Shown here: piece by piece, positions 27,323 to 36,516 of the stretch
How positions within the stretch are numbered: position 1 is the first letter of the stretch
How the letters are laid out: the number at the start of each line of letters is the position of its first letter
The notes under the pieces: model-generated
Database searches by the model: none
What the model saw: the letters and a program-made list of their open reading frames with translations, nothing else
What the model was told of the DNA's origin: nothing
Source of the DNA: JACVRU01 sp040902725
GTDB lineage: Bacteria > Actinomycetota > Thermoleophilia > Gaiellales > Gaiellaceae
Direction: 5' to 3'
DNA length: 64,000 nt
Assembly (NCBI GenBank): GCA_040902725.1
Contig: JBBDWU010000038.1
Coordinates: 1-64,000, forward strand
Translations under genes and position numbers: made by a program

Positions 27323-27847
27323 TCAACTTGACGGCCCGGGAGACCTACGGAGCCGGCCCAGGACGCGCGCGACGTTGTCGAAGGCGAGCTCGTCGTCGGG
27401 CGGTAGCTCGTCGACGGCGAACCAGCGTAGCTCGCTGACATCGTCGGCCGGCTCGGGCTCGCCCGAGACGATGCGCGCCGTCCAGTAGAGGTTCAACGTC
27501 CAGGGCGCGCCGTCGTCGTTGCCGTAGACGTCCGTCTCGATCGCGACCAGCTCCAGCGGCTCGATCTCGACGCCCGCCTCCTCGCGCAGCTCGCGCTTGA
27601 CCGCGTCGAGCGGATGCTCGCCCTCCTCGAGGAAGCCGCCCGGGAGGTCCCACTTGCCGAGCTCGGGCTCGGCGCCGCGCCGCGCCAGCAGCAGGTTCCC
27701 GTCGCCGTCGCGCACGAGCGCCGACGCCGTCGGCTCGGAGTTGGCGTAGATCACCAGCCCGCACTCCGGGCAGGTGACCTTGCCCTCCCCCTCCTCGAGC
27801 CCGCTCCGGCAGCGCGGACACCACCGCCAGCCGCTCAGCATCCCCAT
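27323..27847 (-). CDS. Nudix hydrolase with N-terminal zinc ribbon
   Basis: A 174-residue Nudix hydrolase similar to NADH pyrophosphatase NudC-like or ADP-ribose hydrolases. An N-terminal zinc ribbon has Cys10, Cys13, Cys26 and Cys29. The Nudix box is seen as GGFLEEGEHPLDAVKRELRE followed by EAGVEI, matching GX5EX7REUXEEXGU. It hydrolyses a nucleoside diphosphate linked to another moiety. Start ATG 27847; the divergent gene begins 18 nt away. Confidence 0.92.
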   Translation of the reverse strand: MGMLSGWRWCPRCRSGLEEGEGKVTCPECGLVIYANSEPTASALVRDGDGNLLLARRGAEPELGKWDLPGGFLEEGEHPLDAVKRELREEAGVEIEPLELVAIETDVYGNDDGAPWTLNLYWTARIVSGEPEPADDVSELRWFAVDELPPDDELAFDNVARVLGRLRRSPGPSS

Positions 27848-27865
27848 TTGCGCGACGATACCCGG

Positions 27866-28237
27866 ATGCCGCGCTTCGCCCCCGCCACCGTCGCCGAGCT
27901 CTCCACGATCGGCCTGCTCGCCGAGCTGCCGGGCCAGACGCTCACCCAGCTCGCGCGCCGCATGCACCGCCGCGAGGTCGCGGCGGGCGAGCCGGTCGTG
28001 CTGGAGGGCGAGGAGGGCGACCACTTCTATGTCGTGCTGAACGGGATGCTGGCGGTCAGCCAGGAGAGCATGGGCGCGCGGAGGCTGCTCCGGCCGGGCG
28101 ACTACTTCGGCGAGGTGGCGCTCACCTTCGACGTGCCGCGGACGGCGTCGGTCCGGGCGCTCACGGCGACCGTGGTCGCGAGCTGCGACCGCGCGACGTT
28201 CGACGAGTACCTCCGGCCGCTCTTTAGCGACTTCTAA
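27866..28237 (+). CDS. Cyclic-nucleotide-binding domain protein
   Basis: A 123-residue protein made of a single cNMP-binding beta-roll, with the hinge GDHFYVVLNGML and the phosphate-binding cassette GDYFGEVALTFDVPRTASV. The conserved RTA triplet (Arg-Thr-Ala) is present, so binding of cAMP or cGMP is plausible. No DNA-binding helix-turn-helix or enzyme domain is attached, so it may be a stand-alone sensor or regulatory subunit. It is divergent from the Nudix gene. Confidence 0.88.
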   Translation: MPRFAPATVAELSTIGLLAELPGQTLTQLARRMHRREVAAGEPVVLEGEEGDHFYVVLNGMLAVSQESMGARRLLRPGDYFGEVALTFDVPRTASVRALTATVVASCDRATFDEYLRPLFSDF

Positions 28238-28239
28238 CA

Positions 28240-28258
28240 ATCCCTCACCCGGAGGGAT
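28240..28258. terminator. Short hairpin after the cNMP-binding gene
   Basis: ATCCCTC (28240-28246) pairs with GAGGGAT (28252-28258) three nt after the stop, between converging genes. No T-run. The rest of the 96-nt gap shows no gene. Confidence 0.35.
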
Positions 28259-28333
28259 GAACCGCCGGGCGCGGTGGGCGAGGCTTCTGGCGGGGTCCCA
28301 TGCCGCTGCCCGTCTACAGGGCGACACTGCGCG

Positions 28334-29134
28334 TCACAGCTCGGCGATAGCGGCGTCCGACAGCCGCGGCCACTCCTCGAGGGCCCACTCGTCGAACTCG
28401 CGGTCGGTGAGCACGCCGAGGGCGGCGCCGAGCTCCGGGTCGATCCAGAGGAAGGTGCCGCTGCCGCCGAAGTGCCCGAAGGTGCGCGGCGAGTTGCGAC
28501 TGCCGGTCCAGTGCGGCTGCTTCGCGTCCTTGAGCTCGAATCCGAGCCCCCAGTCGTTCGGGTCCCAGCGGCCGAAGCCGGGCAGCACGCCGCTGAGGCC
28601 CGGGAAGACGACGGACGTCGCCTCGGCGAGCGTCTCGCCGGCGACCAGCCGCGGCGCGAGCAGCTCACGGGCGAAGGCGACCAGGTCGGCGAGCGGCCCG
28701 TGGTACTCCGACGCGGCCGAGCCGCGGAGCCCGCCGGCCAGGCCGAGCGGCTCGATCACCGCGGCGCGCAGGTAGTCCGCGAACGGTATTCCGGCCGCGC
28801 TTGCAACGGCGGCCGCCAGCGCCTCGAAGCCCGGGTTGGAGTAGATCCGGCGCTGGCCCGGCCGCGCGATCGGCGGGCCGTCCCCCTCGAACGGCAGCCC
28901 GGAGGCGTGCGCGGCCAGGTGGCGGACGGTCGAGCCGGGCGGCCCGGCGGGGTCGTCCAGGTCGACCGCGCCCTCCTCCAGCGCGACGAGCAGCGCGTAC
29001 GCGGTCAGCAGCTTCGTGACCGACGCCCAGCGGAAGACGTGCGCGTCGTCTCCGTACGTCTCGACCTCGTCGCGGACGAGCGCCGCGGCGGCGTGATCGG
29101 CGCCCCAGTGGTCGATGGCGGCGAGCGTGGCCAC
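28334..29134 (-). CDS. Serine hydrolase, beta-lactamase class C family
   Basis: A 266-residue penicillin-binding/class C beta-lactamase-fold hydrolase (COG1680 type). The catalytic pair is S38-V-T-K41 (RWASVTKLL), the Tyr motif is YSNPG, and FGHFGGSGTF provides the third, HxG-like, motif. There is no signal peptide, so it is probably cytoplasmic, acting as an esterase or peptidase. Short for the family (often 350 or more), with much of the N-terminal strand region trimmed. Start GTG 29134, divergent from the YbdK gene. Confidence 0.88.
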   Translation of the reverse strand: MATLAAIDHWGADHAAAALVRDEVETYGDDAHVFRWASVTKLLTAYALLVALEEGAVDLDDPAGPPGSTVRHLAAHASGLPFEGDGPPIARPGQRRIYSNPGFEALAAAVASAAGIPFADYLRAAVIEPLGLAGGLRGSAASEYHGPLADLVAFARELLAPRLVAGETLAEATSVVFPGLSGVLPGFGRWDPNDWGLGFELKDAKQPHWTGSRNSPRTFGHFGGSGTFLWIDPELGAALGVLTDREFDEWALEEWPRLSDAAIAEL

Positions 29135-29160
29135 GGCGAGCGAGGGTAGATACTTCCTGC

Positions 29161-30366
29161 ATGGAGCGGCAGATCTACCCGGAGTCGATCACCGGGGAGG
29201 GCGGCTTCGCGGCCGGCGGCAGCGTGCTCGAGCACCGCTTCGGGCAAAGCGATCCGTACACGCTCGGGGTCGAGGAGGAGTACATGCTCCTCGACGGCGA
29301 GACCTTCGATCTCGTCCAGCACATCGACACGGTGCTCGGGGCGATGGCGGGCCACGAGTTCGAGGCGCGGGTGAAGCCCGAGCTGATGCAGTCGGTGATC
29401 GAGATCGCGACGCCCGTCTGCCGGACGGCCGCGGACGTCTACGAGGAGCTGCGGCAGCTGCGCGCGTTCGTCACCTCGACGGCGCACGAGAAGGGGCTGC
29501 GCGTCGGCTCGGCCGGAACGCATCCGTTCTCGCTCTTCGAGCGGCAGCGGATCACGGCGCGCGACCGCTACCGGAACCTGGTCGACCAGCTCCAGTACAT
29601 CGCCCGGCGGGAGCTGATCTTCGGTCTGCACATCCACGTCGCGGTCGACGACGCCGAGAAGGCGGTGCAGGTCGTGAACGGGCTCCTGCTCCACATCGGG
29701 CCGCTGCTGGCACTCTCCGCCAGCTCGCCCTTCTGGCGCGGCGAGCCGACGGGACTGGCGTCGACGCGCTGCGCGGTCTTCGCCGCCTTCCCGCGCTCAG
29801 GGCCGCCGCCGCGCTTCCGCGACTACGCCGACTTCGCCGAGGTGGTGGGCCAGCTCGAGAAGACGGGCTGCATCGCGGACTACACGCACATCTGGTGGGA
29901 CATCCGGCTGCACCCGCGGCTCGGCACGGTCGAGATCCGCGTCTGCGACGCCGTCACGCGGATCGAGGACGCGGTGGCGCTGACCGCGTACTGCCAGGGG
30001 CTCGTCAAGCACTTCTGCGAGGAGTACGACCGCGGCGAGCCGATCCCGACCTACCACCGGATTCTCACGACCGAGAACAAGTGGCTGTCCGCGCGCTACG
30101 GGCTCGAGGCGCCGCTGATGGACCTCGCCACCGGTCGCAGGAACCGCGTCCCCGCCGCGCAGCTCGTGCGCCGGACGCTGCGCACGATCGAGCCGCACGC
30201 GCGGGAGCTCGGCTCGGAGCGGGAGCTCGAGGGGATCCGCGAGATCATCGCCCGCGGCAACGGCGCCGACCGTCAGCTCCGCGCCTGGAACGCGAACCGC
30301 GATGTGGTCGAGGTGGCGCGGGACATCGCGGCGGCGACCGAGGCGGTCGTCGTCTCGGCCTCGTAA
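29161..30366 (+). CDS. YbdK-family carboxylate-amine ligase (GCS2)
   Basis: A 401-residue protein of the glutamate-cysteine ligase type 2 superfamily, with ATP-dependent carboxylate-amine ligase activity. The family motif GVEEEYMLLD begins at residue 36, HIHVAVDD and RRELIFGLHIHV give the metal/substrate region, and WWDIRLHPRLGTVEIRVCD the C-terminal region. In actinobacteria without mycothiol variants some members make gamma-glutamylcysteine; here the product is uncertain. It is 10 nt upstream of the selenoprotein candidate. Confidence 0.92.
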   Translation: MERQIYPESITGEGGFAAGGSVLEHRFGQSDPYTLGVEEEYMLLDGETFDLVQHIDTVLGAMAGHEFEARVKPELMQSVIEIATPVCRTAADVYEELRQLRAFVTSTAHEKGLRVGSAGTHPFSLFERQRITARDRYRNLVDQLQYIARRELIFGLHIHVAVDDAEKAVQVVNGLLLHIGPLLALSASSPFWRGEPTGLASTRCAVFAAFPRSGPPPRFRDYADFAEVVGQLEKTGCIADYTHIWWDIRLHPRLGTVEIRVCDAVTRIEDAVALTAYCQGLVKHFCEEYDRGEPIPTYHRILTTENKWLSARYGLEAPLMDLATGRRNRVPAAQLVRRTLRTIEPHARELGSERELEGIREIIARGNGADRQLRAWNANRDVVEVARDIAAATEAVVVSAS

Positions 30367-30376
30367 GCTCCCGCAC

Positions 30377-30847
30377 ATGCTCGAGGTCGGCGACCGGATC
30401 CCCGATGCGACCGTCTTCGCGGGGCCGCGCGAGCCGGTTCCGCTGCGCGACCTCGCCTCGGAGCGGCCGCTGCTGCTCTTCTTCTACCTCTTCGACTTCT
30501 CGTCCACCTGAACGGACGAGATGACGCTCCTGCGTGACAGGGGCACGGAGCTCGACGAGGCGGGCGTCGCGATCTACGGCATCTCGCGCGACTCGCCCTG
30601 GTCGCACATCGCCTGGTCGCAGGTGCTCGACCTGACCTTCGCGCTGCTCTCCGACTGGAACGGGGAGGCCACCGAGGGCTTCGGCATCTCGTTCACTCAC
30701 CGGGGGCTCGAGGGCGTGTCCCAGCGGAGCGCGTTCCTGGTGGACACCAGCGGTACGGTCCGCGGCGCATGGGCCTACGAAGCCACCGAGGTGCCGGACG
30801 TCGACGAGCTCGTCTCGGCCGCCCGGACACTGTCGGCCTCGCAGTAG
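30377..30847 (+). CDS. AhpE-like peroxiredoxin, probable selenoprotein (in-frame TGA as Sec45)
   Basis: One frame from ATG 30377 to TAG 30847 gives 156 residues if the TGA at 30509-30511 is read as selenocysteine. It is residue 45, at FDFSST-U-TDEM, matching the peroxidatic Cys45 context of AhpE-type peroxiredoxins (FxxxFTxxC). A conserved Arg (Arg117, VSQRSAFLV) also aligns with the AhpE active-site Arg. There is no other Cys, so this would be a 1-Sec peroxidase, needing an external reductant. A SECIS-like hairpin lies 15-33 nt after the TGA. Without Sec decoding, the gene would be truncated. Confidence 0.88.
30526..30544 (+). promoter_or_regulatory. SECIS-like hairpin after the in-frame TGA
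   Basis: GCTCCTG (30526-30532) and CAGGGGC (30538-30544) form a 7-bp stem (one G-U) with a CGUGA loop, 14 nt after the TGA. Bacterial SECIS elements are short hairpins in this distance range with a G-U in the apical loop. SelB would bind it. Confidence 0.65.
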
Positions 30848-32337
30848 CGCTCTACGCCACGGCCGGAGCGGCCGCCACCTGGCCCGCCCTGAAACACGCG
30901 GACGAGAGCTTCCTCGCGCTCGCCGAGCCAGGCCACGGGGAGGCCGCCCCCGGCGACCACCTCCAGCTCACCTACCAGCTCTGGCTCGTCGGCCACCGGC
31001 TCGCCCAGGCCGCGACCCCGTGGACGGATCCGTACTCGTTCGGCGGCGAGGGGGTCACCGTCCTCCAGGGCTGGCTCTTCGGGCTGCCGCTGTGGCCCTT
31101 CTTTGCCGCGGCGGGGCCGGAGGCGGCCTGGAACGTGCTCGTGCTGCTCTCGTACCCGCTCGCCGGCTGCCTCGCCTACGGCTGGCTGCGCTCCCTGGGG
31201 CTCCCGCGCGGCGCGGCGCTGGCCGGGGGCCTCGTCTTCGCCGTCTTCCCGTACCGGGTCGCCCAGAGCACGGGGCACCTCCTGGGCCCGATCTCAGCAC
31301 TGCTGCCGGCGACGCTCTGGGCGCTCGAGCGGCGGCGCTACGTGCTCGCGGCCGCGGCGCTCGCCGCGATCCCGCTCTCCGGACAGCTGCACCTCGCGCT
31401 GGGAGCGATTCCGCTCGCGATCGCGTACGGAGCCGTGCGCGGACGGTGGCTGGGAGCCGCCGCGGCGGCGCTGCCGGCGATCGGGGCCGGGCTCGCGGTC
31501 GCGCAGCTCACCGTGGAGGGCTCGATCGCGGAGCAGGGCCGCTCCCTGGCCGCGGTTTCGTTCTTCTCCCCCGACTGGCAGGACTTCCTTGTGCGGGAGC
31601 TCCGGCACCCGCCGCCGATCGGCCCCGAGTTTGCGCTGTTCATGGGCTGGGTGACGCCGTTCGCCGCGCTCGCGGGGCTCGTGTTGCTGCTGCGGGCGCG
31701 CCGCTACGGGCTGGCGGGCCTGCTGGCCGGCGCGGTCGCCGTCCCGGTCTGGCTCGCCCTGGGGACGACGCTGCCGACGTACGAGCTGCTCTGGGAGTAC
31801 GTGCCCGGCTTCGGCTATCCGCGCGTGCCCGAGCGGCTGATGCCGATCGCCGGGCTGGCGATCGGCGCCCTGGTGGCCTTCGTGGTCGCCCGAAGACCCC
31901 GGCCGGCGGTCGTCGCCGCAGCGCTCGTCCTGATCGCGCTCGACCTGAGGATCGACGCCTACGGGCCGGCCGCCGCCGACCCGGACAACCGCGCCTACGC
32001 GGCCCTCGAAGGCCCTGTGCTCGAGCTGCCGGTCTTCCCGGCCGACCGTCACTGGAACAGCGTCTACCTCTACTACGCGATGCAACAGCCGGGCGAGCGG
32101 GCCGGCGGCTACTCGACGACCGCGCCGCCCGGTGCGGCACGCGCTCTGATCCAGCTGACTCGCGCGAATTGCGGGGCGGAGCGCCCCGGTGGGCCCATCG
32201 TCCTTCACGAAGGGCTCTACCGCGCGAGCCCGCTCATCCTGCCGGAGTGCCTGGAGCGGGTGAAGGCCGCCCTCCGCCGGATCGGCCTGCGCGAGACTGC
32301 CCGCGACGGGCCGGTGGCGCTCTTCACATCCCCATAG
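30769..32337 (+). CDS. Polytopic integral membrane protein, possible glycosyltransferase-type (GT-C) fold
   Basis: A 522-residue membrane protein with about ten or eleven TMS and an Arg-rich N-terminus (MGLRSHRGAGRRRARLG) before the first helix. Stretches rich in Pro/Tyr between helices (e.g. LPTYELLWEYVPGFGYP) and a C-terminal soluble domain resemble mannosyl- or arabinosyl-type GT-C enzymes, but no catalytic Asp motif is certain, so I leave the function open. Its only canonical start, ATG 30769, lies 79 nt inside the selenoprotein gene, suggesting coupled translation. Confidence 0.75.
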   Translation: MGLRSHRGAGRRRARLGRPDTVGLAVALYATAGAAATWPALKHADESFLALAEPGHGEAAPGDHLQLTYQLWLVGHRLAQAATPWTDPYSFGGEGVTVLQGWLFGLPLWPFFAAAGPEAAWNVLVLLSYPLAGCLAYGWLRSLGLPRGAALAGGLVFAVFPYRVAQSTGHLLGPISALLPATLWALERRRYVLAAAALAAIPLSGQLHLALGAIPLAIAYGAVRGRWLGAAAAALPAIGAGLAVAQLTVEGSIAEQGRSLAAVSFFSPDWQDFLVRELRHPPPIGPEFALFMGWVTPFAALAGLVLLLRARRYGLAGLLAGAVAVPVWLALGTTLPTYELLWEYVPGFGYPRVPERLMPIAGLAIGALVAFVVARRPRPAVVAAALVLIALDLRIDAYGPAAADPDNRAYAALEGPVLELPVFPADRHWNSVYLYYAMQQPGERAGGYSTTAPPGAARALIQLTRANCGAERPGGPIVLHEGLYRASPLILPECLERVKAALRRIGLRETARDGPVALFTSP

Positions 32338-33103
32338 CGTGGAACCCGGAGTCGACGTAGAGCGTCGTCCCGGTGACGTTGCGCGCGTCGTCCGAGAGGA
32401 GATAGGCGGCGGCTGAGCCGACGTCGTCGGCGTCGATGTGCCGGTGCAGCGGGGCGCGCTCCTCCACGATCGCCTCCATGGTCGGGAAGCCGGCGATCGA
32501 GCGGGCGGCGAGCGTTCGCACCGGCCCGGCCGAGATCGCGTTCACGCGCACGTTCTTCTGGCCGAGATCCCAGGCCAGGTACTTCACGGACGAGTCCAGC
32601 GCGGCCTTGGCCACGCCCATCACGTTGTAGTGCGGCACGGCGCGCTCGCCTCCGAGATAGGTCATCGTCACGACCGACCCCCCGCCCGCGGCCTCCATCA
32701 GCGGCTCGGCCGCGCGCGTGCACGCGACGAGGGAGTAGGCGCTGACGTCGAGCGCGAGCCAGAAGCGATCGCGCGGGGTGTCCGTGAAGCGGCCCTCGAG
32801 ATCCTCGGCCGCCGCGAACGCAACCGAGTGGACAAGGAGGTCGAGCTGCCCGCCGAAGGTGTCGGCGACCTCGCCGAAGACGCGCGTGACGTCCTCGTCG
32901 GACCGAACGTCACACGAGGTGACGAGCGGGCTCGACACCGTCTCGGCGAGCTCGCGCACGCCGCTCTCGATCCGCTCGCCCTGGTAGGTGAACGCAAGCT
33001 GGGCCCCTTCGTCTGCGAGCCGCCTCGCGATCGCCCAGGCGATCGAGCGCCGGTTGGCCACGCCGAGCACCAAACCCCGTTTCCCCTCGAACCGCTTGGG
33101 CAC
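32324..33103 (-). CDS. fabI: Enoyl-[acyl-carrier-protein] reductase (FabI)
   Basis: A 259-residue short-chain dehydrogenase that performs the last reduction of fatty acid elongation, NADH-dependent. The FabI-specific Gly-rich motif is GLVLGVANRRSIAWAI. The catalytic residues are Tyr149 and Tyr159 with Lys166 (MTYLGGERAVPHYNVMGVAK), matching E. coli Tyr146, Tyr156 and Lys163. Its NADH-binding NRRS fits. Start GTG 33103. Its 3' end overlaps the convergent membrane protein by 14 nt. Probably the triclosan/isoniazid-type target in this organism. Confidence 0.95.
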   Translation of the reverse strand: MPKRFEGKRGLVLGVANRRSIAWAIARRLADEGAQLAFTYQGERIESGVRELAETVSSPLVTSCDVRSDEDVTRVFGEVADTFGGQLDLLVHSVAFAAAEDLEGRFTDTPRDRFWLALDVSAYSLVACTRAAEPLMEAAGGGSVVTMTYLGGERAVPHYNVMGVAKAALDSSVKYLAWDLGQKNVRVNAISAGPVRTLAARSIAGFPTMEAIVEERAPLHRHIDADDVGSAAAYLLSDDARNVTGTTLYVDSGFHAMGM

Positions 33104-33117
33104 GAACCGAGTCTAGA

Positions 33118-36100
33118 GTGCCTGTACCCTTCGCGCCCTTGCGCCGCTCGCTACCCGTCCTCGCGCTGCTCGCGGCGCTCGTCTGCGCGGTGCCCGCCGC
33201 CGCCGACCTCCGGCCCGTCCGCCGCGACTTCGGGGACTTCCGCGTGCCGCTCGTCCGCCAGGGGACGATCGAGCTGCCGAAGGGTCACGAGCGCGGCCGC
33301 ATCCAGGTCATCGTCCAGCTGGGGCAGGCGCCGCTCGCCCGCTGGGGCCGGACGCCGGCGGGGCTCGCCGGCCGGCAGAAGCTCCAGGTGGACTCCGCTT
33401 CCTCGCGGGCGTACCTCAGGCAGCTGGCCGAGGCGCAGCAGGCCGCGGCGGCCACGCTCCGGCGCGCGATCCCGCAGGCGAGCGTCGGCCGCCGCTACCG
33501 CATCGTCCTGAACGGCTTCACCGTCGAGCTGCCGGTGCGCGCGCTTCCCCGCCTCGTCCGGCTCGGCTTCGCGCGCAAGGTCTCCCCGAGCAGCCGGTTC
33601 ACGCTGAATCTGAACCAGAGCCCGGCGATCATCGGCGCCGGCCAGTACCAGAGCAGCACCGGAGCGCGCGGGGACGGCATGAAGATCGCCGTCGTCGACG
33701 ACGGCCTCGACCCCACGAACCCGTTCTTCGATCCAGCCGGCTTCACGTATCCCGCCGGCTTCCCGCGCGGCGGCCGCAAGTGGACGTCGCCCAAGGTGAT
33801 CGTCGCCCGCACGTTCCCCGGCCCGAACTCCGGCCCCGGCGGCCGCCTCGCCGTCGATCCCCGCGCGTCCTTCCACGGCACGCACGTGGCCGGGATCGCG
33901 GCGGGCGTCGCCGGCACAACCGCGCCGAGCGGCGACGACCACCCGGCCGTCGCCGGCCTGTCGGGAGTGGCGCCGCGCGCCTGGATCGGCAGCTATCGCG
34001 TCTTCACGGTGCCGACCCCGGTCGGCAACGTCGCGAACACGCCCGAGATCATCGCCGCCTTCGAGGCCGCGGTGGCGGACGGCATGGACGTGATCAACTT
34101 CTCCGGCGGCGGGGCGCAGAGCGAGCCCGCGAACGACGCGCTCGTCGACGCGGTGGCGAACGTCTCCGCGGCCGGCGTCGTGCCGGTGATCTCGGCCGGC
34201 AACGACCGCGACGAGTTCGGCTTCGGAACCGCCGGCGCCCCCGGGACGTCGCCCGAGGCGATCTCCGTCGCGGCCGCGTCCAACACGCAGGTCTTCTCGT
34301 CGGCGTTGCGGGTCCAGGCATCCGGCGCCGTGATCCCCTTCCGTCCCAACGGCCAGATCCCGGCCGAGTGGTCCTCGAGCGGCCAGACGCTCGTCGACGT
34401 CGGGACGATCACCGGCACGGACGGACGGCCGGTCGATCGCTACCTCTGCGGGGTCGGCGGGAGCCCCAACGGCGGCCCGAGCACGCTCCCGGCCGACTCG
34501 CTCTCGAACACGATCGCGCTCGTCTCGCGCGGCCGCTGCACCTTCGTCTCCAAGGCGGCCAGGGCGAGGGCGGCCGGCGCGATCGGGATCGTCCTCGTCG
34601 ACAACCGGGCCGGCGAGGCCAACCCGATCCCGGTCGGGCTCTCGCTTCCCGGCGGGATGATCGCCGACCTCGACGGGGCGCGCGTCCGCTCGACGACGGC
34701 GTCGAGCGGCGGCCGCACGACCGTCTCGATCAGCGACCGGGCCGAGCGAATCGACACCGGTCGCGGCGCCGTGATCACGAGCTTCTCCTCTGCCGGCCCG
34801 ACGGCGTTCGACCACCAGCTGAAGCCCGACGTGACGGCCCCGGGCGGCCAGATCCTCTCCTCCACGCTGCCGCCCTTCGGCGGGCCCTTCGCTGTCTTCG
34901 ACGGCACGAGCATGGCCGCCCCGCACGTGGCCGGCGCCGCGGCGCTGCTGCTCCAGCGGCACTCCGGCTGGACGCCGCGCCAGGTCAAGGCCGCCCTCGT
35001 CGGCACCGCGGGAACCGCCTGGGCGGACACCGCCAGGATCGTCGAGGCCCCCGTGACGCTCGCGGGCGGAGGGCTCGTGGACATCCCGGCGGCCGACGAT
35101 CCGCGGGTCTTCGCCGATCCGGTCTCGCTCTCGTTCGGCGACGTGAAGGTAAGCGGTGGCGCGGCCGCCCGCGCACTGTCGACCCGGATCGAGGACGCGG
35201 GCAACGGCGGCGGCCCCTGGCAGGTCGAGGTGCGCGTGCAGGCGGCGACGGAGGGCGCGCAGCTCGATGTGCCGCCCGCCCTCTCGGTGCCGCCCGGCGG
35301 CGACACCTTCCTGACCGCGGTCGCGCGGGCGACCGGCAACGCGAAGCAGGGCGAGAACTACGGGCTCATCCTGCTGCGCCGCGACGGCGTCACGCGCAAG
35401 ATCCCGTACTTCTTCCTCGTCACGCGGCCCGCCCTCGAGCAGGTGCCCGTGACCCCGCTCCAGTTCATCCAGGAGGGCAACACGGTGACGGGCGAGTCCC
35501 GCGTCGACGCCTACCGGTATCCGACGTGGGCCTTCGGGCCGCCGCCCGCCTACGGCGCGGAGCAGCCCGCCCCCCAGTCTGGGGCGGAGCGGCTCTACTC
35601 GGTGACCCTGGACCAGCCGGTCGCGAACTTCGGCGTCTCGGTGCTGCTCCAGACCGCCGGCGCGGCGATCGACCCCTGGGTGCTCGGCTCGCGGGACGAG
35701 AACGACGTCCAGGGAGCGGCGGGGACGCCCGTGAACGTGAACGGGCTCACCTTCGGCTACCGGGCCGACATCGGCGCGGCCGGTGCGGCGCTACCGCTGC
35801 CCGGCACGTACTACGTCTCCGTCGACTCGGGCCTCGACCCGTTCACCGGCCGTTCCCTCGCCGGCAGCTACGTCCTGCAGGCCTGGATCAACGACGTCTC
35901 GCCGCCGCTCGTCCTGCCCGTGATGCAGCGCGTGTCGGCCGGGCGGCCGACGATCGTCGCACGGGTGATCGACGGCCTCTTCGCGCCTGAGTCCGGGGTC
36001 GACCCCTTGTCGCTGGCGATCGGTTACCGCGGCGTGCTCGTCGGCGCGGCGGCCTACGACCCCGTGTACGGGCTCGCGATCTTCGCGCTCCCGCGGGCGG

Positions 36101-36516
36101 CGCCCGCCCTGAAGGCCGGCCGGCTCGGCGCGCTCGTCAGCGCCTCGGACTACCAGGAGGCGAAGAACACCGCCTCCGTCAGCGACACCGTGCTCCCGAA
36201 CACCACCGTCGACGCGCTGCCGCTCCAGGTCGTGAACGGCCCGACAGTGGCCTGGCTGAGGCCCGAGCGGCGGGAGTGCGTGCCGCGCCGGCAGCAGCTG
36301 CTCGTGGCGGCCGGCTCGAGCACGAGGGTGCGCTCCGTGCGCTTCTTCGTCGACGGGAAGCAGGTCGGGCTCGACCGCCGCGGCGGCGCCGGGCTCTACG
36401 CGGCGTCGTGGGCCACCGGCAAGGCCAAGCGCGGCACGCACGAGCTGCGCGCAGTCGTCGTCGACTCCAAGGGCCGCACCGCAGCAGCGAAGCGGACCGC
36501 TCGCGTCTGCCGGTAG
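33118..36516 (+). CDS. Secreted S8 family serine peptidase (subtilase)
   Basis: A 1132-residue exported protease: signal peptide (residues 1-29, cleavage near AAA-DL), an inhibitor-like propeptide to about residue 165, then a peptidase S8 domain. The catalytic triad is Asp194 (AVVDDGLD), His253 (FHGTHVAG) and Ser598 (DGTSMAAPHVAG). A PA domain (GRCTFVSKAARARAAG, around 475-500) is inserted between His and Ser. Residues 650-1132 are beta-rich C-terminal domains that may bind the surface or substrate. Starts at GTG. The upstream fabI is divergent by 14 nt. Confidence 0.94.
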   Translation: MPVPFAPLRRSLPVLALLAALVCAVPAAADLRPVRRDFGDFRVPLVRQGTIELPKGHERGRIQVIVQLGQAPLARWGRTPAGLAGRQKLQVDSASSRAYLRQLAEAQQAAAATLRRAIPQASVGRRYRIVLNGFTVELPVRALPRLVRLGFARKVSPSSRFTLNLNQSPAIIGAGQYQSSTGARGDGMKIAVVDDGLDPTNPFFDPAGFTYPAGFPRGGRKWTSPKVIVARTFPGPNSGPGGRLAVDPRASFHGTHVAGIAAGVAGTTAPSGDDHPAVAGLSGVAPRAWIGSYRVFTVPTPVGNVANTPEIIAAFEAAVADGMDVINFSGGGAQSEPANDALVDAVANVSAAGVVPVISAGNDRDEFGFGTAGAPGTSPEAISVAAASNTQVFSSALRVQASGAVIPFRPNGQIPAEWSSSGQTLVDVGTITGTDGRPVDRYLCGVGGSPNGGPSTLPADSLSNTIALVSRGRCTFVSKAARARAAGAIGIVLVDNRAGEANPIPVGLSLPGGMIADLDGARVRSTTASSGGRTTVSISDRAERIDTGRGAVITSFSSAGPTAFDHQLKPDVTAPGGQILSSTLPPFGGPFAVFDGTSMAAPHVAGAAALLLQRHSGWTPRQVKAALVGTAGTAWADTARIVEAPVTLAGGGLVDIPAADDPRVFADPVSLSFGDVKVSGGAAARALSTRIEDAGNGGGPWQVEVRVQAATEGAQLDVPPALSVPPGGDTFLTAVARATGNAKQGENYGLILLRRDGVTRKIPYFFLVTRPALEQVPVTPLQFIQEGNTVTGESRVDAYRYPTWAFGPPPAYGAEQPAPQSGAERLYSVTLDQPVANFGVSVLLQTAGAAIDPWVLGSRDENDVQGAAGTPVNVNGLTFGYRADIGAAGAALPLPGTYYVSVDSGLDPFTGRSLAGSYVLQAWINDVSPPLVLPVMQRVSAGRPTIVARVIDGLFAPESGVDPLSLAIGYRGVLVGAAAYDPVYGLAIFALPRAAPALKAGRLGALVSASDYQEAKNTASVSDTVLPNTTVDALPLQVVNGPTVAWLRPERRECVPRRQQLLVAAGSSTRVRSVRFFVDGKQVGLDRRGGAGLYAASWATGKAKRGTHELRAVVVDSKGRTAAAKRTARVCR

